Positions 54,373-64,000 of a stretch of DNA of 64,000 nucleotides are shown piece by piece; the first letter of the stretch is position 1, and the number at the start of each line of letters is the position of its first letter. The DNA is taken from contig JAOWBW010000488.1 of NCBI GenBank assembly GCA_026119855.1, forward strand, positions 806,001-870,000. The letters run 5' to 3'. Under the pieces are notes generated by a model, which saw nothing but the letters and a program-made list of their open reading frames with translations, was not told where the DNA came from and ran no database searches. This DNA comes from Campanula takesimana. Lineage: Eukaryota; Streptophyta; Magnoliopsida; Asterales; Campanulaceae. Position numbers and translations under genes: made by a program.

Positions 54373-55261
54373 CCATGGCGCCAGAGTTACTAATCATCGT
54401 CTTGAGAACATCCACATAAGTAGGGGAAAATGAACTGAATCGGAGAAGGAGAAACTGGGATCTGGAGTAAGAGGATAAGATGGAAGAGAGAGAGAGTTGA
54501 AAAAGGAAAAGGGAGTTGGGAGTTGGGAGGGAGAAATGAAAAAGATTGAAGAAGAGTGGATGGTTAGGGATTCTGTGAGGGGACAAGAAAAAGAGACGGA
54601 GCCGGGGACGATGATAGGAAGTGGGAGCGCGGAACTGGGAAGGATGGGGATGAGTGTGTTTAGTTTTTAATTTATTTTTTTCTTTGATATTGGATATTTT
54701 TGGTTACTATTTACTAACATAACTAAAGTTATGCAGAAATTTATAGATGGTAATTAACGTGCTAATTACTTCATTATATTTATAAATAGTTTTTTTGTAT
54801 AGCTTTTTATTTCTTTTGTATTACGTTAACATTTGTAAAAATAAATTTATCATTTTAAAAAACAATAATTGCTTTACACTGAAAATTATTTTGATGAAAT
54901 AAATAAATAATTATTATAAATCTAACACCTTTTGTTCTGTCAAAAAAAAAAATATCTAACCCCTTTTGTATGTTTTATAGATATAATTGACGGAATAGTG
55001 TCAAAAATAAAATAAAATTAAAGGGGTGGACAATGTCATTTTTATAGAGGCTTGTTAAGATATCCATCCACTTTGTTAGATTTCATCCACTTTTTTTAAC
55101 GCCCATCCAATATTGGCCTATATTGCCACAAAGTGTGAACATAATGACTGAAATTGCCAAAATCGGTACGTTGAGACTCACATTGCAAAACCTCTGAAAC
55201 TTCGGGGCATGAATGTGCTATTTGCCATAATTTTATTTTTATCATGAGAAAAATTAATTAA

Positions 55262-56330
55262 AAGCTTGAATATCACTTTTGTCCAGGAGGAGGTCTCCTG
55301 TGCAACCCCGCACACCGTGCGACGGCGCCAGGCCCTCTTTTTTTTTTTTTTATTGCCACCCAAAACTTTTTTTCCTCCCAACAAGAGTAACACTTATTAT
55401 AATGAAATGTAACATTTTTTCTTTCAAAATGTAACATTTTTTTTAAAAAAATGTACCACAATTTTGCTGCAATAGATTAAAGATAACATAAAAGATTGAC
55501 AATTAAACTAATGTCACACTTTTTATAAAGGAATGTAACACTCTTTTTTTTAAATGTAACACTTTTTTTTTCAAAAATAACATAAGATTGACAAACTAAA
55601 CTAATGTCACATTTTATAAAAAATGAATGTAATATTTTTTTCCTCAATTGTAACAGATTCTATTCTTAAATGTAACATTATATCTGAAAATGTAACAATT
55701 TTTTTATTTGAGAAAGTAACAATTGAAATGCAAACCCGATTATATATATGAATTTTTACTCTTTTTTTTAAAGAATGTAACAATTACTAAATAAAAATGT
55801 AACATTCATCTATATAAAAAAATTATAATAATATATTCACTTTGTTACACTTCAAATATTACAATTTTTAACCACAAAAACTATCACAACAATTTTTTTT
55901 TTTGTAAAATTGCTGTTACATTTGACTGTAAAAGTGTTACTTTTTGAATATGAAACCGTTACTTTTATTTGATCAGAGTGTTACATCTCAGCTGACAAGC
56001 AACTCAAACTTTTCGTGTGTAAAAAAATGTTTTTTTTTCAAAAATCAAACCATATCATGACCTATGTAGTTTTATTCGTCTCGTCGAGACAAAAACAACG
56101 GTATTTTTTTTTTTTTCCTGAGTTATAAATCTCAAGACATAGCATTTTAAAGTTAATGGTTTTTTTTTAGGGAAAACACGTGTCGCGATCTGGGAAGTGG
56201 GAGGACTGGATCCAACAATCGGATGTAGCGAAGCAAGTGGCTGCGAAAAGCAGCGGAACAAAACAACATTGCCGCACCATGTGCGGCCGTTGTATATGAG
56301 AATTTGTCATTGTCCAGATACACGATTTTC
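55262..56330. mobile_element. TGTAAC-rich element (copy C)
   Basis: Body of TGTAAC words with ATGTACCACAATTTT and AAACTAATGTCAC. It is homologous to 58310-59205 in reverse orientation. The ends contain CCGCACACCGTGCG (left) and GCCGCACCATGTGCGGC (right), the latter with perfect 7-bp arms. GTCCAG near both ends is inverted in part (GTCCAGG...TGTCCAGAT). Confidence 0.6.
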
Positions 56331-56494
56331 ATCGAAAAATATCTTTTATTGACAGCTTGAAAACGTCAACAGAAGTTACCAAACTTATTGACTTTTTTTT
56401 TGTTTTTTTTTTGTTTCGTCACTCGACATTAATTATTTAGAACAATTTCATACCCGTACCACGTGCTCAGATTTTTTGAAAATTTAAACTACTA

Positions 56495-56769
56495 CTCCCT
56501 CCGTCCTAGAGTAAGAGTCTTATTTTTTTTTTTGATTCGTCCCAGAGTAAGAGTCTCATTTCTAAAATGGCAAAGAATCTTTACTATTCACCCCACTCAT
56601 TTTCTCTCCCATTTTACTTTTATACTCACAACACCAATCAATTCACTATTCTCTCCCACTCATTCTTTCTCATACTTTACTTTTACACTTACAACATTTA
56701 CATCACATCCAATATTTATTAATAAGCGTACAAATGAGGGGTGAGACTTTTACTCGGGGACGGAGGGAG
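56495..56769. mobile_element. Stowaway-type MITE
   Basis: 275 bp, TA duplications, ends CTCCCTCCGTCCTAGAG and GGGGACGGAGGGAG. Same family as 62998-63272. Confidence 0.88.
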
Positions 56770-56771
56770 TA

Positions 56772-58309
56772 TGAATTATACCCTCACTTCCAACTCCCAA
56801 CTGTCACACATCCATGGTTTTAGCGTTCAAATATCCTAAAGATCCTTTTTTTTTTTTTTTTGATGTAATGCCAAGTAATGCATCATTAATTAATGAATAT
56901 CCCAAAGATCACTATATTAATTAATTAAGTTCTAATACTGTCATCATGTTGGGTGACAATACCTTTAAACACTCTTAGGACGCAACTCGTGCAACCCTAA
57001 TTTAAAAAATGTGATTAAGCATTCAAACTTTAACTACTTAAATATATAATTACTTGCTTTAAAAGACCATTCAATAAAATATTGCAACAATTAAGACATA
57101 ACTTATTTAGAAATTAGTATAAAATAACAACACTTTGACAAAGTAATATCGTACTTTTTTTTTTTTTTTTTTGAAAGCAGTAAGATCTTACTTTGACAAA
57201 GTTAGATCGATTTTGTTAACTTAATAAACAACGTGGCTTGAATCTGAGACTCTGGTTTAATTATTTTAAGTTGACATGGACACGTGCCTACATTAGGATT
57301 TTAGTTTAGTTTAGCATATAAAGTTGGAATGTTTATGTCAAACTATAGATTATATATGGAGATTTTGTTTGTTAAAAGTATAGGTTAGTGGAGTATTACT
57401 GCATTAATTTCCGGCTCAACATAATACTATATTTGATCTGTTCACGACCAAATATCACTTTCAGTTAAACATCAACAATTACCAAACAATTTTAATGATT
57501 TTTTTTTTTTTTGAAACCTGGTTGGAGATATAGTACTTAATTATGTTGTTTCATCCTGCCTGTGTGACTTATTATTATTGAGGTTAAATGGCTTTTATAT
57601 ATATATATATATATGCAATTGCTATATACTCCACTAATCGTGGACTTGAAATACAGCAATCAGTTGCAGGAAAAATTAACTTTTGAACCAATGTAGAATC
57701 AAATAAGCACTATTCCGCTGGATGATTCAGCATAATTTTCATCCACTAATTGTGTTTTTGTTTTTTCTATTTCCCTCTCTTTTTGGTCACTGTAAAGCAC
57801 TTTTTGGCCGGTTTGAATTCAGGGATTTTTATTTAATTTTTACTGTTTGGGTTTTGTAATGACTAGCCAGGTGATAAAGTAGGGGAGAGATAAAGAAATG
57901 TGGGTCAAAGAGAGATCGATAGAGGGAAAAACAATCACAACAAGACCTTGTCATTAACTTTTTCAAAATTATTTATGTAAGTTTAGTTATATTTATAAGA
58001 ATTTAAAAAACAATTATGTGATACCCCTTTTCCTAAAGATAAAAAGATAGTCTCTACAAGTGAATTTTAATCAAATATTAATAATAATATAATTATTTTA
58101 GAGAAATTTTAAAATTATTATTGATAAATAACCGGTGATTCATTAATAGTAACAAATTTTTGTATTTCATTTGAATGATTAGATTGACTTTAATTTTTGA
58201 TCTAAATTCATTTATGCTTAATATCAAAATATAACTAATACTATTTTCCCAAAATAGATGAAGTAATATTTATAGTGACGTACCAATAATAAATCACGTC
58301 AAAAGCTTG
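56772..58309. other. AT-rich intergenic, no gene seen
   Basis: Several T runs (56847, 57158, 57499) and a TA run at 57597-57614. No coding motif on either strand. Confidence 0.5.
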
Positions 58310-59205
58310 GGTAAGACCGTCTCACCTTGTCAGACGGATCCACCCATGGATCATGCCCAGCGACCCGCCCAACTGTCCTTCTTGCCCTCCCAGCGCGCGA
58401 CATGTGGCGCCTTAAACCCCCCCCCAATAACTTTAAAATGCTATATCTTGAGATTTTGAAGTAAAAAAATAAAATAAAAACATACTTTTTAACACAAACA
58501 AAAAACTGGACTGCTCGTATCCTGAGATGTGACACTTTGTTCTGATAAAAGTAACAGTTCAGTCTTAAAAAAATAAAACTTTATTGTATGATATAACATC
58601 AGTTTTGCAAAAAAATAAATATATTGTGGTTAGAAAAAATAATAATTGAAGTGTAACACAATGCATATATGATTGTAATTTGCTTATATAGATGAATGTA
58701 ACAGTTTTATAGAGTAAATATTATTTTTTTTCTTTAAAACAAGAGTAAAAATTCATGTATATAATCGTTTTTTTGCATTTTTTTTCCTCTTTTAAAAGAG
58801 GATCGATAGTGGTTCCCCACTTACCCCCTTATAATAATGATGTCTTAGGAGGCATGGGAAGGGATCAAACCCGAGACCTCACACATTGTGAAGAACCTAG
58901 AAAAGTGTTACAATTGAGAAAATAAAAGGTTACATTCATTTATTATAAAATGTAACATTAGTTTAGTTGTCAATCTCATGTTATTTTTAATTTATTTCAG
59001 TAAAATTGTGGTACATTTATGGGAAAAAAAGTGTTACATATGAGAAAAAAATGTTACATTTTCTTTAATAAAAAGTGTTACTTTTATTGGCGAACAAAAA
59101 ATGGCAGGAAAAAAATGTTGGAGGGCAAAAAAAAAACTTGGCTCGGCGGCTTAGCTCGGCTGGGTTGTGAGCCGTCTCACACGCCGCCGTGAGACGGTCT
59201 CACGG
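58310..59205. mobile_element. TGTAAC-rich element (copy D), reverse of copy C
   Basis: GTTACA-rich body. TTAGTTGTCAATCTCATG and AAAATTGTGGTACATTT match copy C on the opposite strand. The ends are GACCGTCTCACC and GTGAGACGGTCTCAC, unlike copy C. A SINE fragment lies within. Confidence 0.6.
58801..58893 (-). mobile_element. SINE fragment (same family as 32120-32271)
   Basis: Shares GATCGATAGTGGTTCCCCAC and the box B complement GGGATCAAACCC, but stops at TTGTGAAG, so the box A end is lost. Confidence 0.85.
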
Positions 59206-59427
59206 GAATCCAGCCCATAATTCACAAACGAAGATAGTGCAATTAAGCATAAATAGAGTTCTGGTCCACCAAGCTACAATTAAGTGCTGTACAAATGGCC
59301 AGCAGATTAACCAAGCAAGCGCGCGCACTCATTTGGTCCCAGTCCCAATATCATCAATTAATTGGCTCTATCTTCAACCTAAATTATCACAAGTTTGATA
59401 ACTGGAGTACTATATTGGACCATAATA

Positions 59428-60600
59428 CTCCCTATGTCTATGAAAGATAGTTTTATATTGACTTTTTATGGTCAACATAAATAAACTTTGATCAAACATT
59501 GATGTTGATCTATTCATTCTAGTGAAATTCTAAAAATTGTAATCGACAAATCATTAAGTGATTTATGAATAACAATTTTTAAAAGGGTTAATCTCACTTT
59601 ACTACCCCAATGTTTACATGTTGTATTGATTAGGGGCCTATGGTTTTATATTTCTCACTTTAGAGCCCAGACTATCATTTTTGTATCAATTCAGAGCCCA
59701 AGCAAGAGTTTTGTTAGATTTTAAACGGGAAGTTAACATATTCCATATAAAATCTATTTTTTCTAGGGTTTTTTGGTCTTTTCAAGTCATTAGTATATTT
59801 AAGCCTTCAAACTATCGACTTATGAAACAATTTTCCAAATTATTTTTTATTTATTTATTTTAAAAAATATTTCTCCTACAATTTAATAGACCCAAACAAA
59901 TTGTTCAGGAGTCAATGTGAAAGTTCTTTTAATTGTGAGTATTCTTCCTCTTATTATTTTTTTGATTTCTTTTCCTTGGTATGTCTATAACTTAGAAAGA
60001 AAGTTAATTTAAAATTATAAAATTCCAATTTCCCCAATTTTTTTAAAGAAAAAAGTTAATTTACGAATCACCCAAACATCAAAATAATACTATCAGAACA
60101 CAAACATAGTGACTTAAAAAAAAGTTGTGAGTCAATTGATCACTCTTGACATTAAAATGAGTGATAATTTGAGCAACAATATCACCGAAACTCCCAAATC
60201 AAACCAAAGCTAATGAACCTGGGATTGATTTGGGTGTTGGGATTGATTTGGGTGTACTGCCAAACTATAATTGTTCAACCATTATTCTTGTGAAAATATC
60301 AAATGCCCAAGAGAAAATAGGTGTTAGGATGTGATATTCCAACTTTCTATCCAAAATATAATGAAATTTTTCTTTAGGCCCTAGATTGATACGAAAATGA
60401 AAGTTCAGGCTTTAAAGTGAGAAAAATAAAACTATAGGCCCCAAAGTGATTCAGCAAGTAAACCCTGGGGTAGTAAAGTGAGATTATCCCTTTTTAAAAT
60501 TTCACTGTGATCATTAAATTGACACTAATGCTTGGTCAAAGTTCATATAAATTGACCCTAAAAAGTCAAAATATGACTATCTTTCTGGGACAGAGGGAGG
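59428..60600. mobile_element. Stowaway-like MITE interrupted by a MULE-type foldback
   Basis: Outer arms ATGAAAGATAGTTTTATATT and its partner AATATGACTATCTTTC, with ends CTCCCTATGTC and GACAGAGGGAGG. Interior relation to 31633-31882. Confidence 0.75.
59585..60490. mobile_element. MULE-type foldback nested in a MITE
   Basis: 906 bp with arms GGGTTAATCTCACTTTACTA (about 85 bp) and their complement, and a perfect 9-bp duplication TTTTTAAAA (59576-59584 and 60491-60499). No transposase. Confidence 0.88.
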
Positions 60601-60741
60601 GAATATTTAAATGTTCCCAACATGTCGTAGACGAGAGGATTAATATGTGTTCGTTAAATTAATTAATTTTGAATTTGTTGGATAAAACTGTTGCTTCTAC
60701 AGCTCGACTATATGACTTTGGAAGTTATTTAAAAGGACAAG

Positions 60742-60744
<3 letters not shown>

Positions 60745-60786
<42 letters not shown>
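60745..60786. repeat. TA microsatellite
   Basis: Uninterrupted (TA)n of about 40 bp. Confidence 0.95.
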
Positions 60787-60789
<3 letters not shown>

Positions 60790-61640
60790 ACTTTTGGAGT
60801 TGCATGATTTGTATCAGTCTAACCACTAATTTGAAACTGTCGCAACAATTCTGATACAGTATGGCTAGCATAAAAGGTTACATCCTCTATCCTATTCATG
60901 AATCAGTGATTGAAAAATCATTCGGCCCGTATGACAAAGTTCAATTCAAGTTTAATCTCCAACACTAACCTTTGAGTAGGGCACGGAATGAAGTTAGAAT
61001 TTCATGCCTGGCTATTAGCCTTCATGCCAGAAAGTTAGTCCTTGTTTTTTCGTTGTTATTACGAATGAACCTTTGAGCAATAATATAATATAGGCTATTT
61101 TAATTATGTTAATGAGAATTTGAAAATTGGTATTGATAGTATTTATAATGGTATATTAATAACAAGTTGTAAATTTTCATTAGAATAACTAAAAGTAGCT
61201 TAAATTATTTCTCAAAGTTCAATTGTAATAAAAACGAAAAAAGAGGGACTAACTTTCTTGGACAGAGGAGTAATTAATTTTGTTAAAGTGTTACTCCCCC
61301 ATCCCAAATCACCTCAAAATGATAATTCCATTTATTTATGTTAGTATACAATTTTTTTGAACAATAATTTTATTATTCTAATGAAATAAGAATTTTGTTA
61401 TTGATACACCATTATTATTTCTATCGATAACAATTTTTTATTAAAATAATTAAATTAAATAATATTATTGTATAAAATCCTTTTGACATAACATAGAAAA
61501 AGTGAAAACATCTATTGGGAATACTGGAGATCATGGTGTGCACATTGCCAAGAATCAAGTCAACACTGTATGCCACAACAGCAAACAATTCAACCATGAT
61601 GTCATGCAGTATTTAGCTTTGACTAATATGCACACAAATG
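60787..61640. other. AT-rich intergenic, no gene seen
   Basis: Includes a possible decayed MITE near 61295-61500 (CCCCCATCCCAAATC). Nothing coding. Confidence 0.4.
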
Positions 61641-61954
61641 ACATTATGTGGAGCTGATGAAGTTGTCTACATAATGGCATTACTGTAAATAGTATCTTGG
61701 CATTACTGTAAATAGTATCTTGTAAATAGTATTTTAAGTGAAGGGTAATATTGTAAATAGTGAGGAAAGTTGTTATAACTGATTAGAGGTTAGTTAGAGA
61801 TTAGTTAGTTTGTTAGAACTAATTTTTCCTCCTAAAACATAGAGAGTTGTATATAGGCTCATTTTTCATTCCAGTTGTAATTCAGATTCAATAATGGAAT
61901 TCCAAATTTCTCTCTCAAAATCTTTGTCTGCTTCAATTCATACCAAAGTTGAGA

Positions 61955-61966
61955 TGGTATCAGAGC
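61955..61966 (+). other. Primer binding site of the right-hand copia element
   Basis: TGGTATCAGAGC, the initiator-methionine tRNA type. Confidence 0.92.
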
Positions 61967-62117
61967 AATTCGATCTCTGATTGAATTGTTCGATTCACTC
62001 ATCTCTTCAATCGGTTAATCATCTTCAATCTCCGATTAAATCAATCTCGTTCGCAAATTAGGGTTTATCCCATCGCAATCGATTTCGTTGAATCGAACAA
62101 TTTTTTGATCATCATTC

Positions 62118-63295
62118 ATGGCTACTGACTCAAATACTAGCTCGGCATCATCAGGATCTTCTTCAACCATGGAAATTGGACTCGATTCCAACATGCATCC
62201 ATTGTTCCTGAACAACAATGATCATCCAGGTTTTATTCTCGTTCCTGTTAAACTTTTTGGCAGCGACAATTATAGTGCTTGGAAGAGGTCTATGGAAATT
62301 GCACTTTCTGCAAAAAATAAGATCTGTTTGGTTAACGGTAGTTACAAAATTCCTGAGAAAACTTCTAACATTTTCAATCTATGGGCTCGAGCTAACGATA
62401 TGGTGATATCTTGGATTTTCAATGTTGTCAATGATAATATTAGCTGCAGTTTGAGGTATGTGACTTCTGCTAATGCTGTATGGAATAAACTTAACCAACG
62501 CTTTGCTAGTATTGATGGTCATCGCGTTTTCCAATTGGAGAAAGACTTACATTGTTTAGAACAAAATCAAAGCTCTGTAGAAATCTAATATCACAAAATG
62601 AAAGGGTTATGGGATGAGAATACAACCTTAGACACTATCACAGCTTGTTCATGTAACAGCTGCACTTGTGGATCAACTAAAGCATAGGAAGAGAGAGAAC
62701 AGAGAAAATGCCTTATGCAATTTCTTATGGGGTTGCATGATAGTTTTCTTAATGTGAGAGATCAAATTCTCAGAATGAAACCACTTCCTACAGTTAGTGA
62801 AGCTTATTCTATGGTGAAACAAGAAGAATCCCTGAGGAATGGTTACATACCTGACAACCTTACCATGGCTGCCTCAGTCTCACATATTCCACATAATTTT
62901 TCACACAACAATAATCCTTCTGGAACCTATTGTTCTGGGAATAAACCTAGTTATCCCAAGACTCCTTTCAAAAAGGGCATTATTTTCAATTATTGTACTC
63001 CCTCTTTCCCGGAGTAAGAGTCCCACCCCTCATTTGCACGCTTGTTAATAAATATTGGAAGTGATGTAAATGTTGTGAGTGTAAAAGTAAAGTATGAGAG
63101 AGAATGAGTGGGAGAGAATAGTGAATTGATTGGTGTTGTGAGTATAAAAGTAAAATAGGAGAGAGAATGAGTGGGGTGAATAGTAAAGATTCTTTGCCAT
63201 TTTAGGAATAAGACTCTTACTCTGGGACGGACCAAAAAGGAAAATGGGACTCTTACTCTGGGACGGAGGGAGTAATAGAGAAGGACATACAAGGT
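62118..63295 (+). pseudogene. Copia gag, broken by two stops and a MITE
   Basis: Starts MATDSNTSSASS. The front matches the conserved gag N-terminus of plant copia elements: HPLFLNNNDHPG, LFGSDNYSAWKRSMEIALSAK and ANDMVISWIFN. A TAA at 62587-62589 stops the frame, and a TAG follows at about 62686. Similarity continues in the same frame through QFLMGLHDSFLNVRDQIL. The zinc knuckle is split by the MITE at 62998-63272 and its first Cys position reads Phe. It cannot make a full gag. Confidence 0.85.
62998..63272. mobile_element. Stowaway-type MITE inside copia gag
   Basis: 275 bp, TA duplications (62996-62997 and 63273-63274), ends CTCCCTCTTTCCCGG and GGGACGGAGGGAG. The arms share AGAGTAAGAG-like words. 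It lies between the second Cys and the His of the zinc knuckle. Confidence 0.9.
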
Positions 63296-63519
63296 CTGAA
63301 TGCTATATGTGAATGGCTTTCCTGTTGGCCATCCAGCTTACCACTTAAACAAGGGCAGAAATGTGAAAGGACAAGACTCAAGAGCAACAAGTTTTTCCAC
63401 AGGAACTACTCCAAAGGCCATGAATGTAGTGCAGAGTCATAATGAGAATACAAAAGGAGTTGTGGCAATGTCTGACTTTGAACAGTTACAGAACCAAGTG
63501 AATCAGTTGATGACTTTGT

Positions 63520-64000
63520 TAAAAGGTAAAGACACTCCTGAAGATCATACTACAAATCAGTTTGGTGGCATACAAACTCACATGGCTGGTATGATTTATC
63601 CCTCTTGTTCTTCTCAGCATGTCATTGTATCAATTCATTCTCATCATACTTGGGTAATAGATTCAGGAGCAACTGATCATATTTGCAATTCACTCCACCC
63701 AATGCATTCAATCATTGACCTTCCTTCCCCCATACACCTATCATTGCCTAATGGAAATCATGTTGTTTTCAAACAAACTGGTTCTGTTCAAATCAATCCT
63801 AGACTGACCATTCATAATGTGCTTTATGTTCCTTTATTTCAATTCAATCTCATGTCTGCTTTTCAATTAATCCTTCAAACCTCTTGTCTCATAACCATCA
63901 CTAAATCATCATGCACTTTCCAGGACCAACAACTGAAGATGGTCATAGCTACTGGGGAAATGTATGATGGTTTATCTCTGCTTCACAGTCATTCCTCTTC
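63520..64000 (+). CDS. Copia protease region (partial)
   Basis: The frame reads WVIDSGATDHIC, the aspartic protease active-site motif, at about 63650-63685, then LPNGNHVVFKQTG and NVLYVPLFQFNLMS, the usual following segment. It is open to the window edge in this part. It belongs to the polyprotein that begins at 62118 and is cut off at 64000. Confidence 0.82.

Larger units (their letters stand above)
52945..55227. mobile_element. Pack-MULE-like element carrying F-box gene fragments
   Basis: 2283 bp with inverted arms of about 150-190 bp (GGGCAAATAGCAC at the left, GTGCTATTTGCC at the right) and a perfect 9-bp duplication TAATTTTAT (52936-52944 and 55228-55236). The arms share AATTTTGACA-type words and CCATCCACTTT. 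Inside are a hAT-like insertion (53507-54318) and, on both sides of it, pieces resembling a COI1-type F-box gene. No transposase. Confidence 0.8.
61650..64000 (+). mobile_element. Ty1/copia retrotransposon, 5' part, continues beyond the window
   Basis: LTR of roughly 300 bp before a primer site TGGTATCAGAGC at 61955-61966, then gag, a nested MITE and protease. The LTR start is not certain; a TATA box (GTATATAGG, about 61849) and a polyadenylation-like AATAATGGAA near 61889 support an LTR here. The rest of pol lies beyond 64000. Confidence 0.8.

Overview
This is nuclear DNA from a flowering plant, most likely a eudicot. The evidence is AT-rich intergenic sequence, a plant-type intronless JINGUBANG-like WD40 gene, an alanine tRNA with plant features, and a dense mixture of plant transposon families (Ty1/copia, Ty3/gypsy Tat type, Stowaway MITEs, MULE and Helitron derivatives, tRNA-derived SINEs). 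The species cannot be named from the sequence alone. Only three host genes can be supported: a tRNA-Ala(CGC) at 27981-28053 (minus), a small 79-residue protein gene at 28637-28876 (plus), and the JINGUBANG-like gene at 44427-45764 (minus). Almost everything else is mobile DNA.

Left part (1-6322): the 3' third of a Ty3/gypsy element of Tat/Retand type. It holds the end of pol, a 178-bp tandem repeat, a degenerate spliced antisense gene (aORF), a second small acidic antisense gene, and the 3' LTR. A solo LTR of the same family, with a perfect 5-bp target duplication, lies at 30857-31597 and fixes the LTR ends. From 7318 to 25362 is a nest of three elements. A decayed Ty1/copia element (7318-25362) is split inside its integrase by a gag-only, pol-less gypsy-type element (12080-22272, duplication CTTTC). 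That element carries a reverse-oriented solo copia LTR (17914-19360, duplication ATCAC). The copia 3' LTR stops at a 4-bp microhomology junction with an antisense copia gag-protease fragment (25363-26274).

Middle part (26-45 kb): the tRNA and small-protein genes, a copia 3' end, many Stowaway-type MITEs, SINEs (one with a perfect 15-bp duplication), MULE-type foldbacks with 9-10 bp duplications, a LINE tail, a Helitron, and the JINGUBANG-like gene. The upstream region of that gene holds a MITE and then, about 110 bp from the TATA box, a small non-autonomous LTR element (45982-48611).

Right part (48.8-64 kb): a second Helitron with a clear terminal hairpin, more MITEs, a very small SMART-like LTR element, a Pack-MULE-like element (52945-55227) carrying a fragment of a COI1-like F-box gene itself split by a hAT-like insertion, two related TGTAAC-rich elements in opposite orientation, and the 5' part of another copia element running off the right edge.

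The most unusual pattern is that short CG-rich dyads lie upstream of the TATA box or in the untranslated parts of several unrelated LTR elements. One of them, GGCACGACCGTGCC, is shared by two elements that otherwise do not look related. I saw no sign of a bacterial-type system or a multigene host pathway.
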